64,000 bases of DNA from DAOPXV01 sp964551445 (GTDB taxonomy: Bacteria; Muiribacteriota; UBA9980), in NCBI GenBank assembly GCA_964551445.1, contig CAZKCG010000008.1:70784-134783 (forward strand), in the 5' to 3' direction. The stretch's first letter is position 1. Each line of letters begins with the position of its first letter. Below are positions 1-8,558 of the stretch, one piece after another. The notes beneath the pieces are model-generated. The model did not search any database. It was not told the origin of the DNA and saw nothing but the letters and a program-made list of their open reading frames with translations. Both the position numbers and the translations under genes were made by a program.

Positions 1-325
1 CGAAAAGATACTGCCGATCGAATTCGATAAGGCTCACTTTCTGCCCAACGCCATTAAAAACGACTTTAAATTCGAGCCGGGCCCTTCGGAGGTCATAGAT
101 TACCTGCTTCCCCGTTACGTCAAAATGAGGGTTTTCGCGTCTATCGTCGAATCGTCATGTTCCGAACAGGGTTCGCGAATGCTCACGATGAGTTCCGCGA
201 CGGACAAGGCGTCTGAGATGATATCGCACCTGACGCTCATGCTCAACAGGGCCCGCCAGGAATCGATCACGGCTGAACTTTTAGACATCGTCGGCGGCGT
301 CGAGGCGCTTAAAAAATCTTCATAA
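1..325 (+). CDS. atpG: ATP synthase gamma subunit, C-terminal part
   Basis: This is the last ~107 codons of the F1 ATP synthase gamma subunit, the central rotor shaft of the F1Fo complex at the cytoplasmic membrane; the 5' part lies outside the window. The frame is open from base 2. The visible protein has the family's C-terminal signature: a PSEVIDYLLPRYV segment followed by a long helix with SEQGSRMLTMSSATDKASEM and ending NRARQESITAELLDIVGG. In other bacteria this helix inserts into the alpha3beta3 hexamer. No beta or epsilon subunit gene follows; instead there is a terminator about 50 bases after the stop. The gene is therefore either the last of its operon or the operon is rearranged compared with the usual atpAGDC order. 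Identification rests on motif recognition and is confident. Confidence 0.93.
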   Translation, partial: EKILPIEFDKAHFLPNAIKNDFKFEPGPSEVIDYLLPRYVKMRVFASIVESSCSEQGSRMLTMSSATDKASEMISHLTLMLNRARQESITAELLDIVGGVEALKKSS

Positions 326-377
326 AAAAATTAAACTTCCTTCAAAAAGATTATAAATAAAGGGTTTTAATATCTAA

Positions 378-413
378 AAATAACCGCCTGTTTTTCAAGA
401 ACGGCGGTTATTT
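378..413 (+). terminator. Hairpin terminator after atpG
   Basis: Perfect 11-bp inverted repeat (arms 378-388 and 403-413, AAATAACCGCC paired with GGCGGTTATTT), with three more pairs inside after a one-base bulge. It lies about 50 bases after the atpG stop. The run that follows is only moderately T-rich, so termination may be weak. Confidence 0.7.
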
Positions 414-680
414 AGCTTGTTTGGGGCTTTTAAAAAAATAAAAAAAACTGAAAAAAGTTAATTTATGGCAATCTCATGGCCGATAACAATTATGAAATTA
501 AAAATGAAAGGACCGGGGGCAACGGACTAAAAATTAAAATTTAAAACCACCAGAAAACTTAATACAAGATAAATAATCATTTAACATAACATTTATTCAC
601 AGCATTTATTCGTAGTATCATTTGTTTTAACATTTATTGCATAAGTCATACTTTTGTGTCATTGTACCATACGCAGCATT

Positions 681-685
681 GGAGG
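681..685 (+). promoter_or_regulatory. RBS that selects a TTG start
   Basis: GGAGG lies six bases before an in-frame TTG at 692. The upstream in-frame GTG at 656 has no Shine-Dalgarno sequence. Starting at 692 also places the membrane segment directly at the N terminus, so TTG is preferred. Confidence 0.8.
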
Positions 686-691
686 CAGAAT

Positions 692-1987
692 TTGAATACA
701 CTAAAGAGATTGTTTGTCTATCTTTTGATAGTCTTGTTCATATCGATTTTTTTCCAATCGATAGCTATTCTCTTCATAAAAAATTCCAAGGACGACCCTA
801 AACTCTCTCTTGAAAAGAGTTTTCAAAACGGCTATATCGGTTCCGCCGATAACTCGCGTTCTGAAAAAACAGGCGGCAATCATCTTTTAAGCACGATCTC
901 AAACGCGGTCGATACGCTTTATAATGAGAAGGCCGACAATTCTTCAGACAGGATGGTCGTATCCGTTTCCCGCGCCTCGTCAATAGAAGAATACAAACCG
1001 GTCATAGAGAACGCTCTTCCCGCAATAAAGACAGAGGTTCCGGCACAGGCATCTAAAACGGCTCAGCGCGCCGAGTCGATGGAGATCCCTTACGGCAAAA
1101 AGATAATGTTTCACACTCTTTCAGCCGGCGAAAAATTATCGGACCTTGCGAAACTCTATTCGATGCCCTTTGACGAACTTAAGAAAATGAACGGTTTCGG
1201 CGACACATACAGGCTTTACTCCGGACAGAAAATAATGGTCATCCAGTCATATCCCGCCCAGGCGGCGCAAACCGTATCAAACACGCAGAGCCAGGCGGCC
1301 ATTGCGAAAAAGGTCATAATATCGTCGGAGCAGGCGCAGGAACAGACCCCGGAACAGATAAGACAGAATGAGATCTCACAGTCGGCGGCGGTTTCGAAAA
1401 GATCACTCGACGACGACATAAATAACATCCTTAAAGCGTCACGCAGCTCGAAAATTTTGAAAAGAAATAACAATCTCACGGATGAGACCGTATCTGACAC
1501 GGCCAGCGCGTCTGAACGGAAGGCTCCAGGGACGGAGCAGGTGAACTCGCAGTCTAAGGACCCGCTCGCGGACATCATCAAAAGCGCGAAAAAAAAGCGC
1601 AGGGTTTTTAAGTGGCCCGTAAGAGGGGAGGTGTCATCGAAATTCGGAATGAGAGTTCATCCGGTACGGGGCGAGGTGTCCATGCACACCGGGGTTGACA
1701 TAGCGAAAAGGTCAGGGACGACGATCTATCCGGCGATGGGAGGCAAAGTAGTTTTTGCCGGCTGGATGGGGGGCTACGGAAAGATGGTTGAGATACGCCA
1801 TCCGAAGGGCTATACCACAAGGTACGCGCATATGTCGAAGATCCGGGTCAGGGCAGGGCAGGAGGTCGCGTCGGGAACGGCGGTAGGTAACGTGGGCGAT
1901 ACAGGGACGTCAACAGGCTACCATCTTCATTTCGAGGTCAGGAAATACGGGAAACCATTGAATCCCCTGGCATTTTTGCAGAACTAG
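692..1987 (+). CDS. LysM and M23 peptidase domain membrane protein
   Basis: Putative zinc endopeptidase acting on peptidoglycan outside the cytoplasmic membrane. From the TTG start the protein is 431 residues: a single N-terminal membrane segment (about residues 6-27, rich in Leu/Ile/Phe), a Ser/Lys-rich linker, a LysM peptidoglycan-binding domain (about 125-180, starting HTLSAGEKLSDLAKLYSMPF), a second charged linker with basic clusters, and a C-terminal M23 (lysostaphin/LytM type) domain of about 120 residues. The zinc-site motifs are intact: HTGVD with His near 332, and HLH near 411-413, so the enzyme is probably active rather than an EnvC-type activator. It stands alone, with a terminator downstream. 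Family assignment is firm; whether it acts in cell division, shape or turnover cannot be told from the sequence. Confidence 0.9.
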   Translation: MNTLKRLFVYLLIVLFISIFFQSIAILFIKNSKDDPKLSLEKSFQNGYIGSADNSRSEKTGGNHLLSTISNAVDTLYNEKADNSSDRMVVSVSRASSIEEYKPVIENALPAIKTEVPAQASKTAQRAESMEIPYGKKIMFHTLSAGEKLSDLAKLYSMPFDELKKMNGFGDTYRLYSGQKIMVIQSYPAQAAQTVSNTQSQAAIAKKVIISSEQAQEQTPEQIRQNEISQSAAVSKRSLDDDINNILKASRSSKILKRNNNLTDETVSDTASASERKAPGTEQVNSQSKDPLADIIKSAKKKRRVFKWPVRGEVSSKFGMRVHPVRGEVSMHTGVDIAKRSGTTIYPAMGGKVVFAGWMGGYGKMVEIRHPKGYTTRYAHMSKIRVRAGQEVASGTAVGNVGDTGTSTGYHLHFEVRKYGKPLNPLAFLQN

Positions 1988-2037
1988 ACGAAGAAACGCA
2001 CGAAACATTATAGCCGCAGCATCATATCTAATATAAG

Positions 2038-2078
2038 TCTTTCCGAACCGTTCGCGGGCCGGAAAGATTTTTGTTTTT
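2038..2078 (+). terminator. Intrinsic terminator of the M23 gene
   Basis: Stem TCTTTCCG (2038-2045) with CGGAAAGA (2060-2067), followed directly by TTTTTGTTTTT. It lies about 50 bases after the peptidase stop. Confidence 0.85.
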
Positions 2079-2101
2079 GGCGGGCGTGAGATCAACCTTT
2101 T

Positions 2102-2170
2102 GATCATAAAAAAACGGACCCCTTTCTCTCGACTTGTTCCGGCAAGTTCAATTACAAAGGGGCCCGTTTA
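2102..2170 (-). terminator. Intrinsic terminator of the flotillin operon
   Basis: Read on the minus strand, a long stem (arms 2156-2169 and 2112-2125, core CCCCTTT/AAAGGGG) with a small inner hairpin is followed by TTTTTTTATG. It lies 20 bases beyond the flotillin stop and is separate from the plus-strand terminator at 2038-2078. Confidence 0.8.
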
Positions 2171-2189
2171 TGTTCATGTATATTTTATT

Positions 2190-3704
2190 TTATCTTTTAG
2201 GCGGTTCGGGAGGTTTCGGGCCTTCGAATTTTTTAACGATGTTCTCGAGTTTGATCCCGGTAAGCGCTTCGACCGCCGGCGGAAGCTGTGATATCATGCT
2301 TAAGACGTCCTGAGTTATTTTTGAAGCTCCTGCGCCTTCTCCTCCGTTGTTTATCATTATTATCTTTTCGGTTTTGGACAGCGGTTCCGCGATAGCGCGG
2401 GCGAGTTCCGGCAGTTTTTCGATTATCATCTGGGCCATAGCGGCGTTTCCGTATTTTTCCCACGCGTTGGCTTTCAGATTCATCGCTTCGGATTCGGCCA
2501 TACCTTTAGCTTTTATGACCTCGGCTTCCGCCATACCTTTGGCGCGTTCGACGTCTGCCTGGGCTATACCCTTGGCGCGTTCGACGTCGACGAGGGCGAG
2601 ACCTTTCGTTTTATCGGCGTCAGCCATCATTTTCTGGGCGTCTGCCTGACCGCTTGCCATGGTGGCTATTTTATATTTTTCACCGTCGGCGAGTTCCTGC
2701 ATTTTATTTCTTTCGGCTTCGGCGGATTTGGTTATCGTAGCTTCGAGTTCTTTCTGTCTTCTCAGAACTTCTTTTTCCTGGATCTCGATGGATCTTTCTT
2801 TTTCAACGAGCTGGACGTTCATTTCTTCGGTCTTGACGGCCTGTTGTTTTTTATTGTACTGCAGGTCGTAGGAAAGGTCCATATCGGCCTTTTTCAGATT
2901 GACCGCCGCCTGATAATCAGCCTGTTTCATTTCGAAATCCCTGTTGGCTTCGGCTATCTTCGTTTTCGCTTCGATCTTGGCGATCTCTCCGAGCTGGGAG
3001 GCGAGGGCGGACTGGATCGTGGCTTCTTTGAAAGCGTTGGCTTCGCCTATGGTCGCGTCTTTCTTTATATCGGCTATCCTTGTTTTACCGAGGGCTTCAA
3101 GGTATCCGTGCTCGTCCTTGATGTCGCGCAGAGTAAAGGACACTATGCAAAGACCCATGTTGGAAAGGTCGGGAGCGGAGACCTGCTGGACCTTTATGGC
3201 GAACTCGTCGCGGTTTTTGTAAATATCTTCAACGGTCATCGCGCCTAATATCGCGCGGAGGTGGCCTTCGAGGGTCTGATGGGCGATCCTCATTATTTCG
3301 GCCTGGTTCTTCGAAAGGAATTGTTCGGCCGCGGTGCCGATCGATATTTCGTCGGATTTGACCTTTATCTGGGCGACGCCGTCGACGAGGACGGGAACGC
3401 CGTGAAGAGTGATGACGGGAGGAGTTTTAACCTCGAGGGTGATAAGTTCCATTGAAAGGATCTGCGCCTGTTCGATAACGGGAATAACGAAAGCGCCGCC
3501 GCCGTGGACGATCCTGTAACCAACTGTCGTTGAAGAACCGTCATTATGCAATATTTTTCTTTTGCGGCCTGAAATGATCAAAACTTCGTTGGGGCCGACC
3601 TTGATATAGCGGCTCGCCCATACGTAAGCGAAGAGGAAAATTACAAGCAGTATAAAACCGGCTACGTAAGCGCCGGCTGTGGAAATGGAGTCTAAAAAAC
3701 CCAT
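2190..3704 (-). CDS. floT: Flotillin-like SPFH domain protein
   Basis: Membrane scaffold protein of the flotillin/YuaG (FloT) family. In characterised bacteria these organise membrane microdomains and affect fluidity and protein partnering. At 504 residues it is close to B. subtilis FloT. It has one N-terminal hydrophobic segment (about 8-30), an SPFH/Band 7 domain (about 40-220), then a long Ala/Glu/Lys-rich coiled coil (about 220-430) with the typical repeated A-E/D-A-E pattern, and a hydrophobic C-terminal stretch with ELARAIAEPLSKTEKI. The last residues are Pro/Lys-rich. It follows the NfeD-like gene in the same direction with 104 bases between, the arrangement of yuaF-yuaG. The RBS is AAAGGAGAG. 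Family confidence is high; the FloT symbol is by architecture and neighbourhood. Confidence 0.9.
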   Translation of the reverse strand: MGFLDSISTAGAYVAGFILLVIFLFAYVWASRYIKVGPNEVLIISGRKRKILHNDGSSTTVGYRIVHGGGAFVIPVIEQAQILSMELITLEVKTPPVITLHGVPVLVDGVAQIKVKSDEISIGTAAEQFLSKNQAEIMRIAHQTLEGHLRAILGAMTVEDIYKNRDEFAIKVQQVSAPDLSNMGLCIVSFTLRDIKDEHGYLEALGKTRIADIKKDATIGEANAFKEATIQSALASQLGEIAKIEAKTKIAEANRDFEMKQADYQAAVNLKKADMDLSYDLQYNKKQQAVKTEEMNVQLVEKERSIEIQEKEVLRRQKELEATITKSAEAERNKMQELADGEKYKIATMASGQADAQKMMADADKTKGLALVDVERAKGIAQADVERAKGMAEAEVIKAKGMAESEAMNLKANAWEKYGNAAMAQMIIEKLPELARAIAEPLSKTEKIIMINNGGEGAGASKITQDVLSMISQLPPAVEALTGIKLENIVKKFEGPKPPEPPKR

Positions 3705-3808
3705 AAAAACTCTCCTTTTACAATAATTTTTGAATATTCGTGTTTTATTATTTACTTGATCCGGACATGAATTTTGTGAGCTAGAAGAATATTAGGACTT
3801 TAATATAT

Positions 3809-4438
3809 TTATTCCTTGACGAAAATGTGATGTTTATCGACTTTCATTATGGTGACTTTCCGGTTCTTTTCAATGGGTTTTCCGTCGAAGGATTTTGCCA
3901 TCGATACCTGTCTGCGGCCCTTGGCGGTAAAAACAGCCTGGCCGATGGGATTTGTGTCGGTTATTCCGACCGTCAGGTCGCATTCCGAACCGATGAGTTC
4001 CTCGGCGCGGACATTGGAAGTGCCCTGCGTTTCGCTGAATAATTTGACGAAGGCGAAGAAGGTTAAACCGGCTACGATAGTTCCGAATATTATGCCTGAA
4101 ACTATGCCTATTTCAACGAATTTATCGGCGAAGGCGCGCTGCCAGAGTATTCCGAATCCGCCGAAAGCGGTCGCGAAAACTGAGATCGTCAGAGGCGATA
4201 ATACCGAAATATGAGTGAGATGGGATGAGTCGGCTGCGTGTATATCGACATGGCCGTCAGCGGCGTCTCCTGAGTGAAGGTCGACGTGCGCGTCCCCGGA
4301 GCCTATCGTATCAATATGATGGCCGCCCAGGTCGGAGTGTCCGCCGAAAGATGAAAAAACAGCTGAAATAACAGCGAACCCAAGGCCGAAGACAAAAAAG
4401 AAAGTATATATTGAACCCAGCGTTATGCCGCTTATCAT
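3809..4438 (-). CDS. NfeD/YuaF-like membrane protein
   Basis: Short NfeD-type partner of the flotillin next to it. Seen: a hydrophobic segment near residues 6-30, two more near 80-100 and 115-140, and a C-terminal soluble beta domain (about 145-209, starting LIGSECDLTVGITDTNPIG) that matches the OB-like fold of NfeD proteins. There is no N-terminal ClpP-type protease domain, so this is the short class. Between the first and second membrane segments lies a 45-residue loop very rich in His, Asp and Gly with nine His residues, which is unusual and could bind metal. The RBS is AAAGGGGGC. The gene begins a two-gene operon with its own promoter at 4527-4555. Confidence 0.82.
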   Translation of the reverse strand: MISGITLGSIYTFFFVFGLGFAVISAVFSSFGGHSDLGGHHIDTIGSGDAHVDLHSGDAADGHVDIHAADSSHLTHISVLSPLTISVFATAFGGFGILWQRAFADKFVEIGIVSGIIFGTIVAGLTFFAFVKLFSETQGTSNVRAEELIGSECDLTVGITDTNPIGQAVFTAKGRRQVSMAKSFDGKPIEKNRKVTIMKVDKHHIFVKE

Positions 4439-4526
4439 AATGCCCCCTTTTATGGCTTTTTATTATTAACGACCGGTTTTTAAAAAAATAATGAACTTTT
4501 TATACCTGGATATAGTAAGTTATTTT

Positions 4527-4555
4527 ATCTTAACATATTTGATTATATATGTCAA
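4527..4555 (-). promoter_or_regulatory. Sigma-70 promoter of the nfeD-flotillin operon
   Basis: On the minus strand, TTGACA (4550-4555), a 17-base spacer and TAAGAT (4527-4532), with a TG before the -10 (extended form). The predicted start is near 4520, about 80 bases before the nfeD start. Confidence 0.75.
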
Positions 4556-4624
4556 ATTTTATGTTCTTTTGGCTGCAGCCTCATTTTAATTTTAAAAAAA
4601 TGTCCCCTTTTTACCCGGATTTTT

Positions 4625-4633
4625 TGGTAAAAT
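4625..4633 (+). promoter_or_regulatory. Extended -10 promoter of the secreted lysozyme-like gene
   Basis: TGGTAAAAT with no good -35 box at 17 bases. The predicted start near 4640 gives a 55-base leader. The same TGG/TGA-TAAAAT form occurs before several other genes of this window. Confidence 0.5.
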
Positions 4634-4695
4634 ATAGTTATAAGCATTTATCGTGAATTTTTAAATTTTTAATATAATTGAAAGGTGGAAAATAA

Positions 4696-5826
4696 ATGAT
4701 GAAAAAATCTAAAAACCTGTTTGTAGTTTTTCTCATTTCTGTATTTATGTTAACCGCTGTCGTTCCATCATATACTTACGCTGAGGGAATTACTGATCTT
4801 TCCGGCGGAAATTCACCGTTCACAAGCGTTCAGGGACAAAATCCCGTGCAGCAGGCCGGAACGCAGATCGGCGGCGCCATACAACAGGCCGGAAACGCTT
4901 TGAATCAATCTTTGTCGCCGGGCGGCGGGCTCAATAATCTTTTCGGCGAGCTTGGCGGATTTTTTGAAAACCTGGTAAAAGGCCTCGCCGGAATTTTCGG
5001 TCAGTTATTCGGCTTTATTTCAAAGATAGCCGAATCGATCTTTCCGGGATGTTCGAACAGTCAGGGAGCCAACGACATTTCAAGTTTCATAAATTCGATG
5101 GCCGGGCAGAGCGTGACGGGCGGAAACAACGATGACGGCTCTCAGCCGGCGGTTAATAACAACGGCGTGAATCCCGGTAATGACGGTTCGAATACTCCCG
5201 CGAACAATAATACGGCCGGAAACGCCAACGCTCCCGCGGCTCCCGGTACCAATGCGCCCGCGTCGAACGCTCCGGGGAACGGAAGGACTTACAGCGCTCA
5301 CGCTTACTCGTCCACAAATCTTATATCCGACGGTGAATTTACCGACTCGAATTATATGAGTCTCGGCGACATCAGAAATTTTCTTACAAGGATAGGTTCT
5401 CAGCTGGCCAATACTATCCACGGTGTGGATGTCGCGGCCGCCATAAAGAGCGCGGCTGACGCTAATGGAATAAACCCGCTTGTTCTTCTGGCCACTCTCC
5501 AGAAAGAAAAAGGCCTCGTTCAAACCAGAAGCACTATAACGCAAAGTCAGCTTGACTGGGCATGCGGCGTCGGCGCTTATGACGGCGGAAACTGGAATAA
5601 CCGCTATAAAGGTTTTGCCAACCAGATATCATCGGCGGCCAGCACTTATAAAAATTTATATAACAGAGGCGCAGGAACCATCTCGATAGACAACGGCGCG
5701 CATAGAGTGACCGCCGCTAACGCGGCTACCGCTTCGGTTTATCGTTACACTCCGCACACCGCCGGCGGCCAGCTTTTTCACTCGGTTTACGAAGGTTTTA
5801 AACGCAGGTTCGAATCTTATAAATAA
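4696..5826 (+). CDS. Secreted protein with lysozyme-like C-terminal domain
   Basis: Exported protein of 376 residues, probably acting on the cell wall or outside it. Seen: a signal peptide (about 1-29, ending near TYAEG), a Gln/Gly/Leu region (30-125) with one Cys, a low-complexity linker rich in Asn, Pro, Ala and Gly (about 135-200), then a folded domain (about 230-376). That domain contains NGINPLVLLATLQKEKGLVQ followed by CGVGAYDGG, GFANQI and Y-rich segments. This pattern resembles a lysozyme or transglycosylase-like domain found at the C terminus of secreted bacterial proteins, where the Glu of the QKEKGL segment would be the candidate acid. No activity is demonstrated for this pattern by anything visible here. 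The RBS AAAGGTGG is clear. The stop lies seven bases from the stop of convergent coaX. Confidence 0.65.
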   Translation: MMKKSKNLFVVFLISVFMLTAVVPSYTYAEGITDLSGGNSPFTSVQGQNPVQQAGTQIGGAIQQAGNALNQSLSPGGGLNNLFGELGGFFENLVKGLAGIFGQLFGFISKIAESIFPGCSNSQGANDISSFINSMAGQSVTGGNNDDGSQPAVNNNGVNPGNDGSNTPANNNTAGNANAPAAPGTNAPASNAPGNGRTYSAHAYSSTNLISDGEFTDSNYMSLGDIRNFLTRIGSQLANTIHGVDVAAAIKSAADANGINPLVLLATLQKEKGLVQTRSTITQSQLDWACGVGAYDGGNWNNRYKGFANQISSAASTYKNLYNRGAGTISIDNGAHRVTAANAATASVYRYTPHTAGGQLFHSVYEGFKRRFESYK

Positions 5827-5832
5827 AAAAGC

Positions 5833-6603
5833 TTAAGAATTCATGGAAAGCGAATGGAATATGCCGGCCAGCACCAGGTCAGGGACGAACTCGTCAAAGA
5901 GTCCGGATTCGGCGTACATTCCGGCGAATCCTCCTGTGCCTATAACCATTGGTTTTCTCCCGTCGAAACATTCGGCCGATATGCGCGCGATCAGTTCGCG
6001 GGCCATTCCGAGCGTTCCAAAATAAAGACCGGACTGGATGTTTTCAACGGTGGACCTGCCGCACGCCGCTTCGGGCTTGATTATCTCGACGCTCGGAAGC
6101 CTGGCGGTCTTACTTTCAAGCGCGTCCATTGAGGTTTTGAGGCCCGGAAATATCGCGCCTCCCATATACTGTTTATCGGAAGTTATCGCGCAGACGGTTA
6201 TCGCGGTGCCCATATCGATTATGACCAGATCGCGGCCCGGATATTTATGCACCGCCGCTATGGCGTTCGCTATGCGGTCGGCGCCGAGCTCGAGAGGGTT
6301 TCTGTATTTTATCCTGATCCCGCATTTGACGCCGGGGCCCACCATGAACGGATTTATTTTGAAGTAGCGGACGCAGCAGTTTCTAAGCGTATGAATGATA
6401 TCGGGAACGACGCTGCAGAACGCGATATTTTTAATCTCGTCGGGATTTATGCCGTTCTCCCTGAGCACCTGCCTTAGAAACATTCCCATTTCATCCGATG
6501 AAGCTTCGGTTGTCGAGCGTTTTCTGAACTGGAATTTTAACTTTTTATCGGAGTAAACCCCTCCATATATCTGGCTGTTGCCTATATCAAGACACAGGAT
6601 CAT
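5833..6603 (-). CDS. coaX: Type III pantothenate kinase
   Basis: Phosphorylates pantothenate with ATP to 4'-phosphopantothenate, the first step of CoA synthesis from pantothenate. It belongs to the CoaX (type III, ASKHA fold) class. Seen: the N-terminal phosphate motif LCLDIGNSQIYGGVY, ELGADRIANAIAAVHKYPG, VIDMGTAITVCAI and GGAIFPGLKTSMDALESKTARLP, all diagnostic. At 256 residues it has the usual length. The start overlaps the coaB stop by four bases (ATGA), and it is the last gene of the pantothenate/CoA operon. Type III kinases are not feedback-inhibited by CoA, so control of flux would lie elsewhere. High confidence. Confidence 0.95.
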   Translation of the reverse strand: MILCLDIGNSQIYGGVYSDKKLKFQFRKRSTTEASSDEMGMFLRQVLRENGINPDEIKNIAFCSVVPDIIHTLRNCCVRYFKINPFMVGPGVKCGIRIKYRNPLELGADRIANAIAAVHKYPGRDLVIIDMGTAITVCAITSDKQYMGGAIFPGLKTSMDALESKTARLPSVEIIKPEAACGRSTVENIQSGLYFGTLGMARELIARISAECFDGRKPMVIGTGGFAGMYAESGLFDEFVPDLVLAGIFHSLSMNS

Positions 6604-7283
6604 TTCCTTTCCCCCTTCAAAGTTTTCGAGACGAGCGAATATAAGCCTTCCGCGAGTTCATCCTTTGTGTTAAAAACAGCTATGAGCGAGCTTTTTGAAT
6701 AAAGTGAAACGATATGCGAAACGGCGTTTATTCCGGACAGATCGTTATGCGCCACGAAGTCGGCGCCGCTTTTCGCGAATAATTTTTCGACCGCTTCCGA
6801 TCTCGCGCTCCCGTCAGGCGTATTGGTGAGTTTGAACCCTATCACCGTGATGTTTTTATTTAATGAATATTCGCGGAGGCGGCTGATTATCTTGTGATTT
6901 TTTTTAAGAACGAGCGATATATCGTCTTCTGAATCGGATTCGATCTTTAATGCCGTTGACGGAACGAAGGACCTTCCGCCGGTCCTTATCTCGGCGACCG
7001 AATAATCCGAGACCGCGGCCGCGTGTATGACGGCGTCGAAATTCTGGTGTGAAAGCAATCCCGAAATTTCCGCGTCAAGGGACGAAAAATCGGAGAAGGG
7101 CACCATTTCGCATAACGAAGAAGGTTTTATGGCCCTTTTCGCGTGAAGGTAAACTACGCCGGCGCCTTTTTGAATGAATTTTTCGGCTATCGCGGCCCCG
7201 GTGGCTCCGGTGCTGGTGTTTGTGATCGATCTGACGCCGTCTATGGCTTCTTCCGTTCCGCCGGAAGTTACGATCACTCTCAT
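6600..7283 (-). CDS. coaB: Phosphopantothenate-cysteine ligase (separate CoaB)
   Basis: Joins 4'-phosphopantothenate and cysteine to 4'-phosphopantothenoylcysteine, with activation of the carboxylate by nucleotide. The 227-residue protein is the CoaB domain alone: TSGGTEEAIDGVRSITNTST at the N terminus is the nucleotide-site signature, AAAVSDYSV follows near 90, and IGFKLTNT near 160 matches the usual IGFxxET region. Most bacteria fuse CoaB to the C terminus of CoaC; here the two are separate genes overlapping by four bases, in the order coaC-coaB. The coaX start overlaps its stop in the same way. High confidence. Confidence 0.92.
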   Translation of the reverse strand: MRVIVTSGGTEEAIDGVRSITNTSTGATGAAIAEKFIQKGAGVVYLHAKRAIKPSSLCEMVPFSDFSSLDAEISGLLSHQNFDAVIHAAAVSDYSVAEIRTGGRSFVPSTALKIESDSEDDISLVLKKNHKIISRLREYSLNKNITVIGFKLTNTPDGSARSEAVEKLFAKSGADFVAHNDLSGINAVSHIVSLYSKSSLIAVFNTKDELAEGLYSLVSKTLKGERK

Positions 7284-7819
7284 GAGAACCGCCTTTCGAT
7301 ATCTTTAAATATCTCGTCCGGTTCAATCAGGCGGCCTTTGCCGATGGCGCCGCAGGCGAGCATTCCTTCTCCCGTCGGATAGATGCCGCAGCCCCAGGTT
7401 TTAAGCTGCTTTAAGGAACTTTGCGTGGCCGGATGTTCGTACATGTTAGAATTCATGGCAGGAGCTATGAGATAAGGTTTTCTGAAGTTGTTGACTAAAA
7501 ATAAGGCACCGATGAGACTTTCGGCGAGGCCGCCCGCCAGGGCGTTTATCGTGTTGGCCGACGCCGGGCACAAGAGCATTATATCTGCCCAGTCCGCGAG
7601 TTCTATATGCGCTTTGGCGAGTCCGTCGCCGAACATGCTTTTATAAACGGGTTTATCGGTAAGGCCTTCAAGCGTGGCTTCGCCCACGAATTTAAGCGCG
7701 GCTTCGGTCGCGACAGGCTGGACCTCGTATTTTGCCTGAACGAGTTTAGATATCAGATAACACGCTTTATAACAGGATATTGAACCCGTAAGCTGGAAAA
7801 GTATTTTACCTTTCGACAT
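7280..7819 (-). CDS. coaC: Phosphopantothenoylcysteine decarboxylase (separate CoaC)
   Basis: Flavoprotein that decarboxylates 4'-phosphopantothenoylcysteine to 4'-phosphopantetheine. The 179 residues cover one HFCD-type flavin fold: LFQLTGSISCYKACYLI at the N terminus, catalytic His in AHIELADWAD, the CPASANTINALAGGLAESL segment, the PAMNSNMYEHP motif that is diagnostic for this enzyme, and the flap ACGAIGKGRL with its conserved Cys. It is followed directly by coaB and overlaps panC by 14 bases. The length and motifs show a complete monofunctional CoaC, not a truncated CoaBC. Confidence 0.94.
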   Translation of the reverse strand: MSKGKILFQLTGSISCYKACYLISKLVQAKYEVQPVATEAALKFVGEATLEGLTDKPVYKSMFGDGLAKAHIELADWADIMLLCPASANTINALAGGLAESLIGALFLVNNFRKPYLIAPAMNSNMYEHPATQSSLKQLKTWGCGIYPTGEGMLACGAIGKGRLIEPDEIFKDIERRFS

Positions 7820-8558
7820 TATCTATCAGCCTCACTTTTCCGAGAAACGCGGCGCCGAATATCCTGCCGCCGTGTTCCTCGATATAATCGATTTTAAAAC
7901 CTTTTTGTTTGAGAGAGTTTTTAATTTCCTCTATTGAAAGCCGCGAAGAAAGAGCTTTGTAAAGTTCAGGGGCGGCCGGCCTTAGATCGGGTTCTATAAG
8001 GGCGTTGCGCGAACTCATCGCGAGGCCGTTCGATTCGCGCACGGTAGGGCACGGCACGACTTCGACGCCGGTGAAAAGAGCTTGGGCCATTCCTTTTATC
8101 AATAAGAATTGCTGGTAGTCCTTTTCGCCGAAGTAAGCCCTGTCGGGCTTTACCATGTTGAAAAGTTTCATTACGACGGTCAGCACTCCGTCGAAATGGC
8201 CGGGGCGTGAAGCGCCGCAAAGTATTTTAGAAAGTTCGTTTTCCGTTATTTTATAACGGTAGCCGTCGGAATAGATATCGTTATATTCAGGAAAAATAAT
8301 ATGATCTGCGCCGGCAGCCTCAAGCATTTTTGCGTCGGCCTCCGGAGTTCTCGGATATTTTTCGAGGTCTTTCGGGTCGTTGAATTGGACGGGGTTGACG
8401 AACACGCTCGCGACGGCGATATCGCATTCTTCGCGGCAGCGTTTCATTAAAGAGGCGTGCCCTTCGTGAAGCGCTCCCATCGTCGGAACAAAGCCGACGG
8501 TACCGGCCAGAGTTTTTCTAAAATCAGTCCATTCGCTGATGCTTTTAAAGATCTTCAT
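7806..8558 (-). CDS. panC: Pantothenate synthetase
   Basis: Condenses pantoate with beta-alanine, using ATP, to give pantothenate. Seen: the nucleotide-binding VPTMGALHEGHASLM, FVNPVQFNDPKDLEKYPRT, the GAxRPGHFDGVLTVV block, YFGEKDYQQF and the KMSKS-like LAMSSRNALI. The C-terminal domain is short, ending GKVRLIDNVER, so the protein has 250 residues against about 280 in most members. The ATG overlaps the panB stop as ATGA. The product feeds coaX in the same operon; beta-alanine must come from elsewhere because panD is not in this window. Confidence 0.95.
   Translation of the reverse strand: MKIFKSISEWTDFRKTLAGTVGFVPTMGALHEGHASLMKRCREECDIAVASVFVNPVQFNDPKDLEKYPRTPEADAKMLEAAGADHIIFPEYNDIYSDGYRYKITENELSKILCGASRPGHFDGVLTVVMKLFNMVKPDRAYFGEKDYQQFLLIKGMAQALFTGVEVVPCPTVRESNGLAMSSRNALIEPDLRPAAPELYKALSSRLSIEEIKNSLKQKGFKIDYIEEHGGRIFGAAFLGKVRLIDNVER

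Larger units (their letters stand above)
326..691. other. Intergenic stretch with one terminator
   Basis: AT-rich, gene-free stretch of 366 bases between atpG and the LysM/M23 gene. Apart from the terminator at 378-413 I see no RNA gene. A weak promoter match (TTTATT at 605-610, TAACAT at 628-633, 17-bp spacing) could serve the downstream gene, but it is not convincing. Confidence 0.5.

Noticed and set aside
656..691. Upstream GTG start for the LysM/M23 gene
   Set aside because: It has no SD, while GGAGG six bases before the TTG at 692 does; the extra 12 residues are polar and precede the membrane segment.
5808..5820. GGTTCGAATCT, similar to a tRNA T-arm
   Set aside because: It is the coding end of the secreted lysozyme-like gene (residues RRFESYK). 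No acceptor stem, D-arm or anticodon arm could be placed around it.
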